Shown here: one piece after another, positions 8,690 to 17,241 of the stretch
Numbering within the stretch: position 1 is the stretch's first letter
How the letters are laid out: each line of letters starts with the position of its first letter
Origin: Nocardia sp. BMG111209
GTDB taxonomy: Bacteria > Actinomycetota > Actinomycetes > Mycobacteriales > Mycobacteriaceae
Direction of reading: 5' to 3'
Assembly (NCBI RefSeq): GCF_000381925.1
Contig: NZ_KB907309.1
Coordinates: 558,001-622,000, forward strand
DNA length: 64,000 bases
Notes under the pieces: model-generated
What the model was told of the DNA's origin: nothing
Databases searched by the model: none
Seen by the model: only the letters and a program-made list of their open reading frames with translations
Position numbers and translations under genes: made by a program

Positions 8690-9454
8690 ATGGGGATCAA
8701 CCGTCACACCGAGACCTCGGGGATCGAGGTCGTCACGATCGACTTCCCGCCGGTCAACGCGTTCCCGGCCGCGGGCTGGTTCGCCCTCGCCGACGCCGTT
8801 CGCGAGGCCGGTCGCGATCCCGAGACCAAGGTCGTGGTGCTGCGTGCGGAGGGCCGCGGCTTCAACGCCGGGGTGGACATCAAGGAGATCCAGCGCAATC
8901 CCGGGCATCAGACCCTGATCGACCACAACACCGGCTGCTACGCGGCCTTCGGCGCGGTGTACGACTGCGAGGTCCCCGTCGTGGCGGCGGTGCAGGGCTT
9001 CTGCCTCGGCGGCGGGATCGGCCTGGTCGGCAACGCGGATGTGATCGTGGCCGCCGACGACGCCACCTTCGGGCTCCCGGAGGTCGAGCGCGGCGCCCTC
9101 GGCGCGGCCACCCACCTGTCCCGGCTGGTACCGCAGCACCTCATGCGGACGCTGTTCTTCACCGCGGGCACCGTCACCGCCGCCCAGCTGCACCACTTCG
9201 GCTCGGTGTACAAGGTGGTGCCGCGGGCCGAATTGGACGCCGCGGCAATGGAAGTGGCGAAGGACATCGCCGCCAAGGACGGCCGGGTGATCCGGGCCGC
9301 CAAACGCGCACTCAACGGTATCGACCCGCAGGACGTGCACCGGAGTTACCGATACGAGCAGGGTTTCACCTTCGAACTGAATCTGGCCGGGGTGGCCGAC
9401 GAGATCCGCGCCCGGTTCGATGCCGACCTGGCGGCCCGGAAGGCGGGGAACTGA
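8690..9454 (+). CDS. echA20: Steroid ring hydrolase EchA20 (crotonase family)
   Basis: A 254-residue crotonase-fold enzyme. The oxyanion-hole signatures GRGFNAGVDIKEIQ (~60) and QGFCLGGGIGLVGNAD (~105) are present. In M. tuberculosis EchA20 (247 residues) hydrolyses ring D of the HIC-type CoA intermediate to give COCHEA-CoA, the substrate of IpdAB. Assignment rests on family plus the invariant echA20-ipdA-ipdB-ipdC order. The ATG at 8690 is preferred over an in-frame codon at 8660, which would lie inside the KstR2 operator. One base separates its stop from ipdA. Confidence 0.92.
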   Translation: MGINRHTETSGIEVVTIDFPPVNAFPAAGWFALADAVREAGRDPETKVVVLRAEGRGFNAGVDIKEIQRNPGHQTLIDHNTGCYAAFGAVYDCEVPVVAAVQGFCLGGGIGLVGNADVIVAADDATFGLPEVERGALGAATHLSRLVPQHLMRTLFFTAGTVTAAQLHHFGSVYKVVPRAELDAAAMEVAKDIAAKDGRVIRAAKRALNGIDPQDVHRSYRYEQGFTFELNLAGVADEIRARFDADLAARKAGN

Positions 9455-9455
9455 T

Positions 9456-10334
9456 ATGCGGGACAAGCGAATCTCGTTGGAAGAGGCCGTCTCCGGCCTG
9501 CGCAGCGGTATGACCATCGGTATCGGCGGCTGGGGTTCGCGACGCAAGCCGCTGGCCTTCGTCCGCGCGATCCTGCGCTCCGACGTCACCGATCTCACCG
9601 TGGTCACCTACGGCGGCGCCGATCTCGGCCTGCTGTGCTCGGCCGGGAAGGTGCGCAAGGCGTATTACGGCTTCGTATCCCTGGATTCGGCGCCCTTCTA
9701 CGATCCGTGGTTCGCCGCGGCCCGCACCGGCGGCGAGATCGTGGCCCGGGAGATGGACGAGGGCATGGTGAAATGCGGTCTGCAGGCCGCCGCCGCGCGG
9801 TTGCCGTTCCTGCCGATCCGGGCCGGCCTCGGCTCCGATGTCGTGAACTTCTGGGACGGCGAACTGCGGACCGTGCAGTCCCCCTATCCGGACGCCGAGG
9901 GCCGCACCGAAACCCTGATCGCCATGCCCGCTCTACCTCTCGACGCCGCCTTCGTCCACCTGGACCTCGGCGACAAGCACGGCAACGCGGCCTACACCGG
10001 CGTCGACCCGTACATGGACGACCTGTTCTGCCTGGCGGCCGAGCGCCGCTATCTGTCGGTGGACCGGGTGGTGGAGACCGAGGAACTGGTGAAAGCCGTT
10101 CCGCAGCAAGCGATCATCCTCAATCGGATGATGGTCGACGCGGTGGTCGAGGCGCCCGGCGGCGCGCACTTCACCTTCTCCGGCAGCTACGGCCGCGACG
10201 AGCGGTTCCAGCGCCACTACGTGGCCGCCGCCGCGACCGCGGAGTCGTGGGCCGAGTTCAAGTCCCGGTACCTGGACGTCTCCGAGGCCGAATACCAGTC
10301 GGCCGTCCGCACTTTCGCCGAGGAGCAGCAGTGA
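9456..10334 (+). CDS. ipdA: COCHEA-CoA hydrolase subunit IpdA
   Basis: A 292-residue class I CoA-transferase-fold protein with the N-terminal glycine-rich GMTIGIGGWGSRRKP. IpdA and IpdB form a heteromer that, despite its fold, hydrolyses ring C of COCHEA-CoA in HIP catabolism. The gene follows echA20 by one base and its stop overlaps the ipdB start as GTGA, implying stoichiometric, coupled translation. Size agrees with Rv3551. Confidence 0.92.
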   Translation: MRDKRISLEEAVSGLRSGMTIGIGGWGSRRKPLAFVRAILRSDVTDLTVVTYGGADLGLLCSAGKVRKAYYGFVSLDSAPFYDPWFAAARTGGEIVAREMDEGMVKCGLQAAAARLPFLPIRAGLGSDVVNFWDGELRTVQSPYPDAEGRTETLIAMPALPLDAAFVHLDLGDKHGNAAYTGVDPYMDDLFCLAAERRYLSVDRVVETEELVKAVPQQAIILNRMMVDAVVEAPGGAHFTFSGSYGRDERFQRHYVAAAATAESWAEFKSRYLDVSEAEYQSAVRTFAEEQQ

Positions 10335-11089
10335 ACGACACCACCACCGGCACCCGCGCCGAGGTGTGCGCGATCGCCTGCGCCGAGATCTTCCGCGGCG
10401 CCGGCGAGATCATGGCCAGCCCGATGTCGCCGACGCCGATCATCGGCGCCCGGCTGGCCCGGCTCACCTTCGAACCGGATCTGCTGATCTCCGACGGCGA
10501 GGCGCTGTTGCTGGCCGAGACCCCCGCGCTGGGCGCCAAGGCCCCGATCGAGGGCTGGATCCCGTTCGGCAAGGTCTTCGACGTGGTGGCCTCCGGCCGC
10601 CGTCATGTCGTCATGGGCGCCAACCAGATCGACCGGCACGGTAATCAGAACCTCTCGGCCTTCGGCCCGTTGCAACAGCCGAAGCGCCAGATGTTCGGCG
10701 TGCGTGGCGCTCCCGGCAATACGATCAACCACCCGACCAGCTACTTCGTGCCCCGCCACACCACCCGGGTGTTCACCGACCGGGTCGACATCGTCTCCGG
10801 AATCGGTTACGACAAGGTCGATCCCGCGAATCCGGCGTTCCGGTTCCACCACCTGCACCGGGTGGTCAGCAATCTGGGCGTGTTCGATTTCGGCGGCCCG
10901 GACCACACGTTGCGCGCGCTGTCGCTGCATCCCGGCGTCACCGCCGAGGAGGTCGCCGCCAACACCTCCTTCGAGGTCGCGGGCCTGGATACCGCCGAGC
11001 CGACCCGGTGGCCCACCGAGGAGGAACTGCGGCTGATCCGGAACGTGCTGGATCCCAAGGGACTTCGCGACAAGGAGGTCTCGGCGTGA
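10331..11089 (+). CDS. ipdB: COCHEA-CoA hydrolase subunit IpdB
   Basis: A 252-residue partner of IpdA, with the beta-subunit CoA-transferase fold. Recognisable segments are ISDGEALLL, GANQIDRHGNQNLSAFG and the C-terminal WPTEEELRLIRNVLDP. It starts with GTG inside the ipdA stop (GTGA) and itself ends in GTGA with ipdC, so the three genes are tightly packed. Predicted cytosolic; acts in opening ring C of the HIP-derived CoA ester. Confidence 0.92.
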   Translation: MNDTTTGTRAEVCAIACAEIFRGAGEIMASPMSPTPIIGARLARLTFEPDLLISDGEALLLAETPALGAKAPIEGWIPFGKVFDVVASGRRHVVMGANQIDRHGNQNLSAFGPLQQPKRQMFGVRGAPGNTINHPTSYFVPRHTTRVFTDRVDIVSGIGYDKVDPANPAFRFHHLHRVVSNLGVFDFGGPDHTLRALSLHPGVTAEEVAANTSFEVAGLDTAEPTRWPTEEELRLIRNVLDPKGLRDKEVSA

Positions 11090-12165
11090 CGGCGCGGCTG
11101 CGGACCCCGCTGACCGATCTGATCGGCATCGAACACCCCGTCGTGCAGACCGGGATGGGCTGGGTCGCGGGTCCCCGGCTGGTGGCCGCCACGGCGGCCG
11201 CCGGCGGTCTGGGCATCCTCGCCTCGGCCACGATGACCTTCGCCGAACTCGAAGCGGCGATCGCGAAGACCAAGGCGCACACCGGCAAACCGTTCGGCGT
11301 CAACATCCGCGCCGACGCCGCCGACGCCACCGAGCGCATCGAACTGCTGATCCGCGAACAGGTGAAGGTGGCCTCCTTCGCCCTGGCCCCGAAGCAGGAA
11401 CTGATCGCGCGGCTGAAAGATGCCGGTGTGGTGGTGATTCCGTCGATCGGCGCCGCCAAGCACGCGGTGAAGGTGGCCTCCTGGGGCGCCGACGCCGTGA
11501 TCGTGCAGGGCGGCGAGGGCGGCGGCCACACCGGCCCGGTCGCCACCACCCTGCTGCTGCCCTCGGTCCTGGACGCGGTCGACATCCCGGTGGTCGCCGC
11601 CGGTGGCTTCTTCGACGGCCGCGGCCTGGCCGCGGCCCTGTCCTACGGCGCCGCGGGCGTCGCGATGGGCACCCGCTTCCTGCTCACCCGCGAGAGCACC
11701 GTCCCCGACGCGATCAAACAGGAATACCTGAGCCGCGGCCTCGGGGACACCGTCGTCTCCCTGAAGGTGGACGGCATGCCCCACCGCGTCCTGAACACGG
11801 AACTGGTGGACCGCCTGGAACATTCGGGCAGCTGGCGCGGCCTGACCGCCGCCGTCGCCAACGCCGCCCGCTTCAAGAGCATGACCGGCATGACCTGGTC
11901 CGCCCTGATCCGCGACGGCCTCGCCATGCGAAAGACCAAGGACCTCACCTGGTCCCAGGTGATCATGGCCGCCAACACCCCCATGCTGCTGAAAGCCGGT
12001 CTGGTGGAAGGCAATACGGAGGCCGGCGTGCTGGCCGCCGGTCAGGTCACCGGCATCATCGACGACCTGCCCACCGTCGCCGAACTCATCGACCACATCG
12101 TCACCGACGCCGTGGCCCGCATCGACGCCCTCGCCGCCCTGCGCACCACCCAGCCCACGGCCTGA
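11086..12165 (+). CDS. ipdC: IpdC, flavin-dependent oxidoreductase of HIP catabolism
   Basis: A 359-residue TIM-barrel flavoprotein of the nitronate monooxygenase/enoyl reductase family. Visible motifs are QTGMGWVAGPRL at the N-terminus, the FMN-phosphate region VQGGEGGGHTG (~140) and AAGGFFDGRG (~165) with GVAMGTRFL (~190). Mycobacterial IpdC (Rv3553, 355 residues) acts on a 5-hydroxy-HIC-CoA-type intermediate before EchA20. It is the last gene of the four-gene echA20 operon; a HicAB module begins 120 bases later. Confidence 0.92.
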   Translation: MTARLRTPLTDLIGIEHPVVQTGMGWVAGPRLVAATAAAGGLGILASATMTFAELEAAIAKTKAHTGKPFGVNIRADAADATERIELLIREQVKVASFALAPKQELIARLKDAGVVVIPSIGAAKHAVKVASWGADAVIVQGGEGGGHTGPVATTLLLPSVLDAVDIPVVAAGGFFDGRGLAAALSYGAAGVAMGTRFLLTRESTVPDAIKQEYLSRGLGDTVVSLKVDGMPHRVLNTELVDRLEHSGSWRGLTAAVANAARFKSMTGMTWSALIRDGLAMRKTKDLTWSQVIMAANTPMLLKAGLVEGNTEAGVLAAGQVTGIIDDLPTVAELIDHIVTDAVARIDALAALRTTQPTA

Positions 12166-12238
12166 ACCCCGCGGACAGCGCCGCCGCGATCCTCATAACA
12201 GACCACTTTTTCGACGCACCACACAACACGCTCAAAAT

Positions 12239-12258
12239 TCGTCTATCCATTTGATAGA
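12239..12258. promoter_or_regulatory. Inverted repeat at the hicAB promoter
   Basis: TCTATC and GATAGA are separated by 5 bases just upstream of hicA. CGTCTAT, part of the left arm region, recurs at 12372-12378 and inverted at 12356-12362 inside hicA. Three copies of one heptamer around a toxin-antitoxin start suggest binding by the HicB helix-turn-helix domain. The AT-rich GATAGAAAAGAT could be the -10 region. Confidence 0.45.
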
Positions 12259-12285
12259 AAAGATCCGGGGCAGTAGACATGCGGC

Positions 12286-12522
12286 ATGGACGCCAGGGGA
12301 GTAAATCGGAGAATCGAGCAGCTTGGTGGCGTGTCCGTCCGGCAGGTAGGATCACATAGACGGTACCGAATCGTCTATGAGCTAGACACTGGACAGTCGG
12401 CGACCGCGCACACAACCGTGCCCCAGCATTCCGGCGATATGCCGATCGGAACGCTGCGGGCGATCGAGCGCGACCTCGCGCCCGCGTTCGGATCAGGATG
12501 GTTGAGAGGAGAGCGCCCGTGA
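12286..12522 (+). CDS. hicA: HicA-type mRNA interferase toxin
   Basis: A 78-residue small basic protein. The fold signature of HicA is visible: an N-terminal helix (VNRRIEQLGG), a SHRRYRI strand, and the His-containing TTVPQHSGDMPIGTLRAIERDL, with the catalytic histidine likely in the PQHSGD turn. HicA toxins are double-stranded-RNA-binding-fold ribonucleases neutralised by HicB. Its stop overlaps the GTG of the next gene (GTGA). The toxin-first order is typical for hicAB. It is an insertion relative to the mycobacterial steroid locus. Confidence 0.82.
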   Translation: MDARGVNRRIEQLGGVSVRQVGSHRRYRIVYELDTGQSATAHTTVPQHSGDMPIGTLRAIERDLAPAFGSGWLRGERP

Positions 12523-12926
12523 ACGACGTCGACCGAACCTATCTGGTCGTGGTGACCCGCGAGGGAAAGAACTGGCTGGCCGACGTTCCCGAACTGTCCG
12601 GCGCGCACACCTTCTCGCGAAGCCTGTCCGGCCTGGAGCAATCGGTGCGCGAGGTGATCGTCCTCACCGCGGACCTGCCGGAGGAAAACCTGCCGGAGTT
12701 GCGGCTGGACTGGGCCTTCGACACCGGCGACCGCCTGATCGACGCCACCGCGCTCACGGTGCGCAAAATTCGCGCTCGCGCCGACACTCTCGCCGCCGAG
12801 GCCGCGCAACGAACCGCCGACGCCGTGCGATTGCTGACCGAACACGGTATGGGCGTGCGCGATACCGCGATGATCCTCGGCATCAGTCCGCAGCGGGTCT
12901 CGCAGATCACCGGGCACCGGGGCTGA
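12519..12926 (+). CDS. hicB: HicB-type antitoxin with C-terminal HTH
   Basis: A 135-residue HicB-like protein. Residues ~5-60 form the degenerate RNase-H-like domain (YLVVVTREGKNWLADVPELSG) that binds HicA. The C-terminal VRDTAMILGISPQRVSQITG is a helix-turn-helix for autoregulation. Starts with GTG after a GAGAGGAGAG ribosome-binding site and overlaps hicA by four bases. Longer than many HicB proteins because of the helical linker. Confidence 0.8.
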   Translation: MNDVDRTYLVVVTREGKNWLADVPELSGAHTFSRSLSGLEQSVREVIVLTADLPEENLPELRLDWAFDTGDRLIDATALTVRKIRARADTLAAEAAQRTADAVRLLTEHGMGVRDTAMILGISPQRVSQITGHRG

Positions 12927-12935
12927 CCACCACGC

Positions 12936-13520
12936 TCAGCGCCGGTCCAGGTGGTGGTTGAGGAGTAGGGCGAGTTGGGTTCGGGCGTCGTCGAAGGGGC
13001 GGGTGGACTTGAGGGCCCGGCTCTGGACGATGGCGCCCTCGATGACCGACAGCAGCAGGCCCGCGATGGCGCAGGCGGGGGCCTGCTCGATGCCGGCGGC
13101 CATCAGGCCGTCGGCGAGGCGGGCGGTCCATTCGGCGAAGGCGTGGCCCGCGACGGATTGGACGTCGGGGTCGAGTTCGTCGAGGGCGGCGGCCATCATG
13201 AACGAACCCTCGCGATAATCGCTGACCTCGAGCGGAACCCGCCAGAAGCCGAAGAGTTGGTCGAGCCATTGTTCGGGGCCGGCGGCGGTCTGCAGGGCGT
13301 CGGCGGTGGCGCTCACGTGGGAGTAGACCACGCGCGCCACGATGCGGGCCGCGGCCTCGACCAACTGGGACTTACCGGCCGGGAAGTGCTGATACAGCGA
13401 ATTGCGAGAGGCGTTGCTGCGCTTGAGCAATTCGGTGAGCCCGGCAGCGTGCACACCGTGCTCCTGCACCGTGGCGATGGTGTTCGTGAGCAGTCGGGCT
13501 CGCGGGCCGGCCGTCGCCAC
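12936..13520 (-). CDS. TetR-family transcriptional regulator
   Basis: A 194-residue TetR/AcrR regulator. The N-terminal helix-turn-helix reads GLTELLKRSNASRNSLYQHFPAGKSQLVEAA, and the C-terminal ligand domain resembles YxaF/LmrA-type regulators. The GTG at 13520 has a GGAGAGGAG site 8 bases upstream; the frame continues upstream through the operator region and is not used. Divergent from the KAS III gene, with a 20-base palindrome and repeats between them, so it probably represses that gene and itself. Confidence 0.85.
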   Translation of the reverse strand: MATAGPRARLLTNTIATVQEHGVHAAGLTELLKRSNASRNSLYQHFPAGKSQLVEAAARIVARVVYSHVSATADALQTAAGPEQWLDQLFGFWRVPLEVSDYREGSFMMAAALDELDPDVQSVAGHAFAEWTARLADGLMAAGIEQAPACAIAGLLLSVIEGAIVQSRALKSTRPFDDARTQLALLLNHHLDRR

Positions 13521-13542
13521 GTCGCGCTCCTCTCCCTGGAAT

Positions 13543-13610
13543 GAACCGATCTGTTGATTGAACCGATCGTTCCATGTTAAATCTAGCAGGTGTGAACCGA
13601 TTGGTTCACA
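13543..13610. promoter_or_regulatory. TetR operator region with a 20-bp palindrome
   Basis: TGTGAACCGATTGGTTCACA (13591-13610) is an inverted repeat with 8-base arms, 16 bases before the KAS III start. The same core TGAACCGAT occurs three times in direct orientation, starting near 13543, 13559 and 13593. This is a likely binding region of the adjacent TetR regulator. Confidence 0.7.
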
Positions 13611-13625
13611 TGAGAGAGGACCGTC

Positions 13626-14666
13626 ATGCCCGCGCATATCGCCACCGCCACCCCCGTCGCCCACGCCGCCCTACTCGGCCTCGGGGTGTACCGCCCCCGC
13701 CGGATCGTGCCCAACGCCGAGATCATCGAACGGATCGACTCCTCGGACGAGTGGATTCGCAGCCGCTCCGGAATCGCTTCTCGCCGTTGGGCGGACGACG
13801 GCGAGACGATCGTCTCGATGAGTGCCGAGGCGGCCCGCGGCGCGCTCGCCGCCGCGAATCTCGGGGCGGAGGCGGTCGACGCGGTCATCCTGGCCACGTC
13901 CTCGCAGATGGTGCTGGGTCCGTCGGCGGGTGCGGTGGTGGCCGACACGCTCGGGATGCACGACACCGCGGCCTTCGACGTCTCCGCGGGCTGCGCCGGA
14001 TTCTGCTACGCGCTCGCGAACGCGGCGAATCTGGTGCGCGCCGGGCAGGCACGCAACGTGCTGGTCATCGGCGTGGAGCGGCTGTCGGATCTGCTCGACA
14101 CCAGCGACCGCACCTGTGCGTTCATCTTCGCCGACGGTGCGGGCGCGGCGATCGTCGGCCGCGCCGAGCAGGAGGGCATCGGCCCGGTGGCCTGGGGCTC
14201 GGACGGCAGCCAGACCGCGGCGATCAAGCAGGACAAGGACTTCCAGCAGTATTTCGCCGAGGTCGCGGCGGCGGAGGCGAGCGCCGGCACCACGGTGCGG
14301 CCGTACATCCGGATGAACGGCACCGCCGTATTCCGTTGGGCGGTGACCTTTCTGGAGAAGGCATGCCGCGACGCCCTGGACCTGGCCGGCGTCACCGTCG
14401 ACCAGCTGGACGCATTCGTACCGCACCAGGCCAACATTCGCATCACCGAGGCGCTGATCAAGGCGTTGCACGTACCCGACAGCGTCGTCGTCGCCCGCGA
14501 CATCGCCGAAACCGGTAACACCAGCGCCGCTTCGATCCCGATGGCGATGGAGGAACTGCTCCGCACCGGCGCCGCACGACCGGGCGACACCGCGCTGCTG
14601 CTGGGATTCGGCGCGGGCCTGGCCTACGCGGGTCAGGTGGTGACGCTGCCCGCGATCGCGAAATAG
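13626..14666 (+). CDS. Beta-ketoacyl-ACP synthase III (FabH family)
   Basis: A 346-residue KAS III enzyme. The Cys-His-Asn triad is intact: Cys123 in SAGCAGF, His267 in VPHQANIRI and Asn298 in ETGNTSAASIP. KAS III condenses an acyl-CoA with malonyl-ACP (or malonyl-CoA) and often acts as an initiation or coupling enzyme. A lone, TetR-controlled copy outside a fatty-acid operon is probably specialised rather than housekeeping. A good RBS (GAGAGGA) precedes the ATG. Its product is unknown; no ACP or ketoreductase gene is adjacent. Confidence 0.88.
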   Translation: MPAHIATATPVAHAALLGLGVYRPRRIVPNAEIIERIDSSDEWIRSRSGIASRRWADDGETIVSMSAEAARGALAAANLGAEAVDAVILATSSQMVLGPSAGAVVADTLGMHDTAAFDVSAGCAGFCYALANAANLVRAGQARNVLVIGVERLSDLLDTSDRTCAFIFADGAGAAIVGRAEQEGIGPVAWGSDGSQTAAIKQDKDFQQYFAEVAAAEASAGTTVRPYIRMNGTAVFRWAVTFLEKACRDALDLAGVTVDQLDAFVPHQANIRITEALIKALHVPDSVVVARDIAETGNTSAASIPMAMEELLRTGAARPGDTALLLGFGAGLAYAGQVVTLPAIAK

Positions 14667-14676
14667 GTTGCGGCGC

Positions 14677-15624
14677 TCAGAATTTGGGCGGAAGCGGCCG
14701 GAATATGTCCTTCACCGCCTCGTAGGCGGCACGAACGTGGTCCGGAACGGCTACCTCGACCATATCGCCGTTGCGGGCGTACTCCTCGTAGCGCGGGATC
14801 TCGCCGGTGATGTTGGCGGCGATCTTGTCCGGATTCGACACCGTCTCGAATTCCGTGCGGAAGCCGTACTTCAGGTAGTTCTCCAGTGACACGTCGGCGA
14901 CGCCCATGCTGACGTGTTCCACCTCGGGCCGCTTCATCAGCGTGGCCCACACCCGGCGCGCGTGGAAGGGGTTCGTCACCGCGATCAGCGACGAGGTGTC
15001 GCGTCCGCCCGCTCGCAGCACCTCGACCCCGTAGATCGCATTCTCCACGGTGTTGCGGGCCAACGGTTCCTCGTAGCATCGGGTGGCGGCCAAGCCCAGC
15101 CGCTCGGCTGCCACCCGGAACGCCTCGGCCTCACCCTGATATCCCGAGAACACCACGGGCACGCCCGCCAAACCGTGGTCGAAGACCATATTCGCGACCA
15201 CACCGGCCCCGCCGATGTCGGGGCTGCCGAATACGACTGTGCCACCGTAGTGTCGGCCGGCCTCGATCTCCCACGCCGGATCCCGGCGCACGTAATCGTA
15301 GATCGTGCCCAGATGGGTGAGTGCCCGGTCGGTGTCGACGCCCCGCGCGCGCAGGCCGTTCAGCCATTCGTCGTAGGCGGCCTCCCTCCGGCCGCCCAGC
15401 ACCCGATCGTCGGCGATGAGGGCGCGGCCGGAGGAGTCGAGCGGTATCGCGGTACGGGTCTCACCCTCGATGAGCTTCCCGACGGCGGTGCGGGCCGTGC
15501 CCGTCAGTTCGCGACTGTCCCGATTGACCGCGGACATGCCTTGCTCCAGTGCGCGTGCCACTCGATCGGTGACCACGTGCACTATCTCCGCCGGCTCGCC
15601 TGCACCGTTCATCTTCCATTTCAA
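14677..15624 (-). CDS. YdcF/ElyC-like DUF218 domain protein
   Basis: A 315-residue protein with the DUF218 core: VFSGYQGEAEAFRVAAERLG (~160-180), then YEEPLARNTVENAIYG and VTNPFHARRVWATL, the conserved Glu/Asn/His-bearing segments of the YdcF family. No membrane helix or signal peptide was seen, so it is likely cytosolic. Function in this family is poorly known (E. coli YdcF binds S-adenosylmethionine; ElyC affects envelope biogenesis). Start is uncertain between 15624 and the ATG at 15612. Convergent with the KAS III gene with 10 bases between stops. Confidence 0.75.
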   Translation of the reverse strand: MKWKMNGAGEPAEIVHVVTDRVARALEQGMSAVNRDSRELTGTARTAVGKLIEGETRTAIPLDSSGRALIADDRVLGGRREAAYDEWLNGLRARGVDTDRALTHLGTIYDYVRRDPAWEIEAGRHYGGTVVFGSPDIGGAGVVANMVFDHGLAGVPVVFSGYQGEAEAFRVAAERLGLAATRCYEEPLARNTVENAIYGVEVLRAGGRDTSSLIAVTNPFHARRVWATLMKRPEVEHVSMGVADVSLENYLKYGFRTEFETVSNPDKIAANITGEIPRYEEYARNGDMVEVAVPDHVRAAYEAVKDIFRPLPPKF

Positions 15625-15639
15625 TCGTCGCGCGAAACT

Positions 15640-15676
15640 CGGCCGAAAACAGGCGATACCAGGCTGTTTTCGGCCG
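15640..15676. promoter_or_regulatory. 13-bp inverted repeat upstream of the DUF218 gene
   Basis: CGGCCGAAAACAG and its exact reverse complement CTGTTTTCGGCCG flank an 11-base spacer, 15 bases before the start codon. Position suggests either an operator or an attenuator/terminator of transcription arriving from the exporter gene upstream. Confidence 0.5.
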
Positions 15677-15703
15677 GATGGTTCATTGAACCACGAGCGC
15701 GGT

Positions 15704-15730
15704 CCCGCTCGGGCGGGATGCCCGAGCGGG
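15704..15730 (-). terminator. Hairpin downstream of the MFS exporter gene
   Basis: CCCGCTCGGGC and GCCCGAGCGGG form an 11-bp stem around a 5-base loop, 15 bases past the stop of the leftward exporter gene. No T-run is present. Confidence 0.6.
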
Positions 15731-15745
15731 GTGAGCCGATCGGAA

Positions 15746-17152
15746 TCAGTTACGGCGCATCCGCAGCAATACCCCCGATGCCAGCGCGGCGATCAGCGAC
15801 AGTACACAGATCCCGCCGAAGGCGAGGTGATAGCCGGAGATCGCCGCGTGGCCGGAATCCGCTGCGCGGGAGAGGATCACGGCCACGAGCGCGACGCCGA
15901 TCGCGCCGCCGATGCGTTGCAGGATGTTCACGAAGGCGGCCGCGTCGGGCATCTGATCGTGCCGCACCGCGGCGTAGGCGGTGCTGACCAGAGGCATGCT
16001 CGAGAAGGCCGTGCCGACTCCGCACACGAACAACAACATCTGCACCAGAGTCGCATTCGCGGCGGCGGGCAGGAATGCCAGCGGCGCGACGGTGGCGGCC
16101 ACCACGACGGTGCCGCAGACGGCGACGATGCCGCCGCCGACACGGTCGGTGAGCCGGCCGCCGAGCGGCAGCGCGACGATCCCGCCGACGCCGTAGCTCA
16201 GCAGCAACAGGCCGGTGCGGATCAGGCTCTCGTGATGCAGGATCTGGAAGTACAAGGGCAGCAACACCATCAGGCCGAACATCGCGGCACCGGCGAAGAA
16301 GCTCGCGCCGTTGGCGGCGGCGAAGACCGGGTCCCGGAACATGCGTACGTCGAGCAGCGGCACGTCGCGCCGCTGCGAACGGAATACGAAGCCGGCCAGC
16401 GCGAACAGTCCGGCCACGATCGGCAGCCATACCGACACCACCGGATTCGCCCCGCGCACACCGAGTTCGCCGAGGCCGTACACCACGGCCGACGCACCGC
16501 CGCCCGCGAGCGCCAGGCTCACGAGATCGACCGCGCCGCTGCGGGTTCCGGACTGCCGCGGCAGCACCCGCAGGCCGAGCGCACAGGCGACCACACCGAA
16601 CGGGAGGTTGATCAGGAACAACCACTGCCAGCTCAGATGGGCGAGCATCAGCCCGCCCACGGTGGGACCGAACGCGGGCGCGCTCACCACCGCGATGCCG
16701 ACCACCGCCATGACCCGGCCCAGGTAACGCGGCCCGGCGGCCTGACCCAGAATGGTCTGCCCGGCCGGTACCACGACGCCGGCGGCCAGCCCCTGCAGCA
16801 CGCGCAGGGCGATCAGCCAGCCGATACCGGGAGCCAGCGCGCACAGGCCGGATGCGACCGTGAACGCGACGATCGCGCACACCCAGACCCGGGCGGGCCC
16901 GAATCGGCGGGCGAGCCAGCCGCACAGCGGCAGCGAGACGGCCAGCGCGAGCAGATATCCGCTGGCCACCCATTGCACGGTCGCCAGGCTCGCATGCAGG
17001 TCGGCGCCGATGGTGTGCAGGCCGATATTCACCAGCGAAGTGTCGAGCATGCTCATCAGCGCCCCGAACACGACGACGCCCGCGATGCGCCAGACGTGCG
17101 GGGGAATCGAATCGGAGGGGGAAACCGCGGTGGCCGAGCGCGTCTGCGTCAT
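15746..17152 (-). CDS. MFS drug exporter (DHA2-like)
   Basis: A 468-residue major facilitator transporter with about 14 hydrophobic segments, as in the DHA2 (EmrB/QacA) family. Seen: MSMLDTSLVNIGLHTIGADL in helix 1, the loop 2-3 motif GWLARRFGPARVW, and motif C (GIAVVSAPAFGPTVGG) of antiporters in helix 5. Predicted proton-coupled efflux of a lipophilic compound. The ATG at 17152 has AAAGGGG seven bases before it. Divergent from a MarR regulator across an inverted repeat, so probably repressed by it. Confidence 0.88.
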   Translation of the reverse strand: MTQTRSATAVSPSDSIPPHVWRIAGVVVFGALMSMLDTSLVNIGLHTIGADLHASLATVQWVASGYLLALAVSLPLCGWLARRFGPARVWVCAIVAFTVASGLCALAPGIGWLIALRVLQGLAAGVVVPAGQTILGQAAGPRYLGRVMAVVGIAVVSAPAFGPTVGGLMLAHLSWQWLFLINLPFGVVACALGLRVLPRQSGTRSGAVDLVSLALAGGGASAVVYGLGELGVRGANPVVSVWLPIVAGLFALAGFVFRSQRRDVPLLDVRMFRDPVFAAANGASFFAGAAMFGLMVLLPLYFQILHHESLIRTGLLLLSYGVGGIVALPLGGRLTDRVGGGIVAVCGTVVVAATVAPLAFLPAAANATLVQMLLFVCGVGTAFSSMPLVSTAYAAVRHDQMPDAAAFVNILQRIGGAIGVALVAVILSRAADSGHAAISGYHLAFGGICVLSLIAALASGVLLRMRRN

Positions 17153-17172
17153 CGGGCACCCCTTTCGAATTA

Positions 17173-17207
17173 TTGTTGGTAGACTCAATTGCGGAGGTTA
17201 TCAACAA
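17173..17207. promoter_or_regulatory. MarR operator between the exporter and marR
   Basis: TTGTTGGTA and TATCAACAA form an inverted repeat (8 of 9 bases paired) in the 89-base divergent intergenic region. This placement is typical of MarR autoregulation with control of an efflux gene. Confidence 0.6.
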
Positions 17208-17241
17208 TCTCGGGTCTCGGCAACAGCTCTACAATCGGCAC

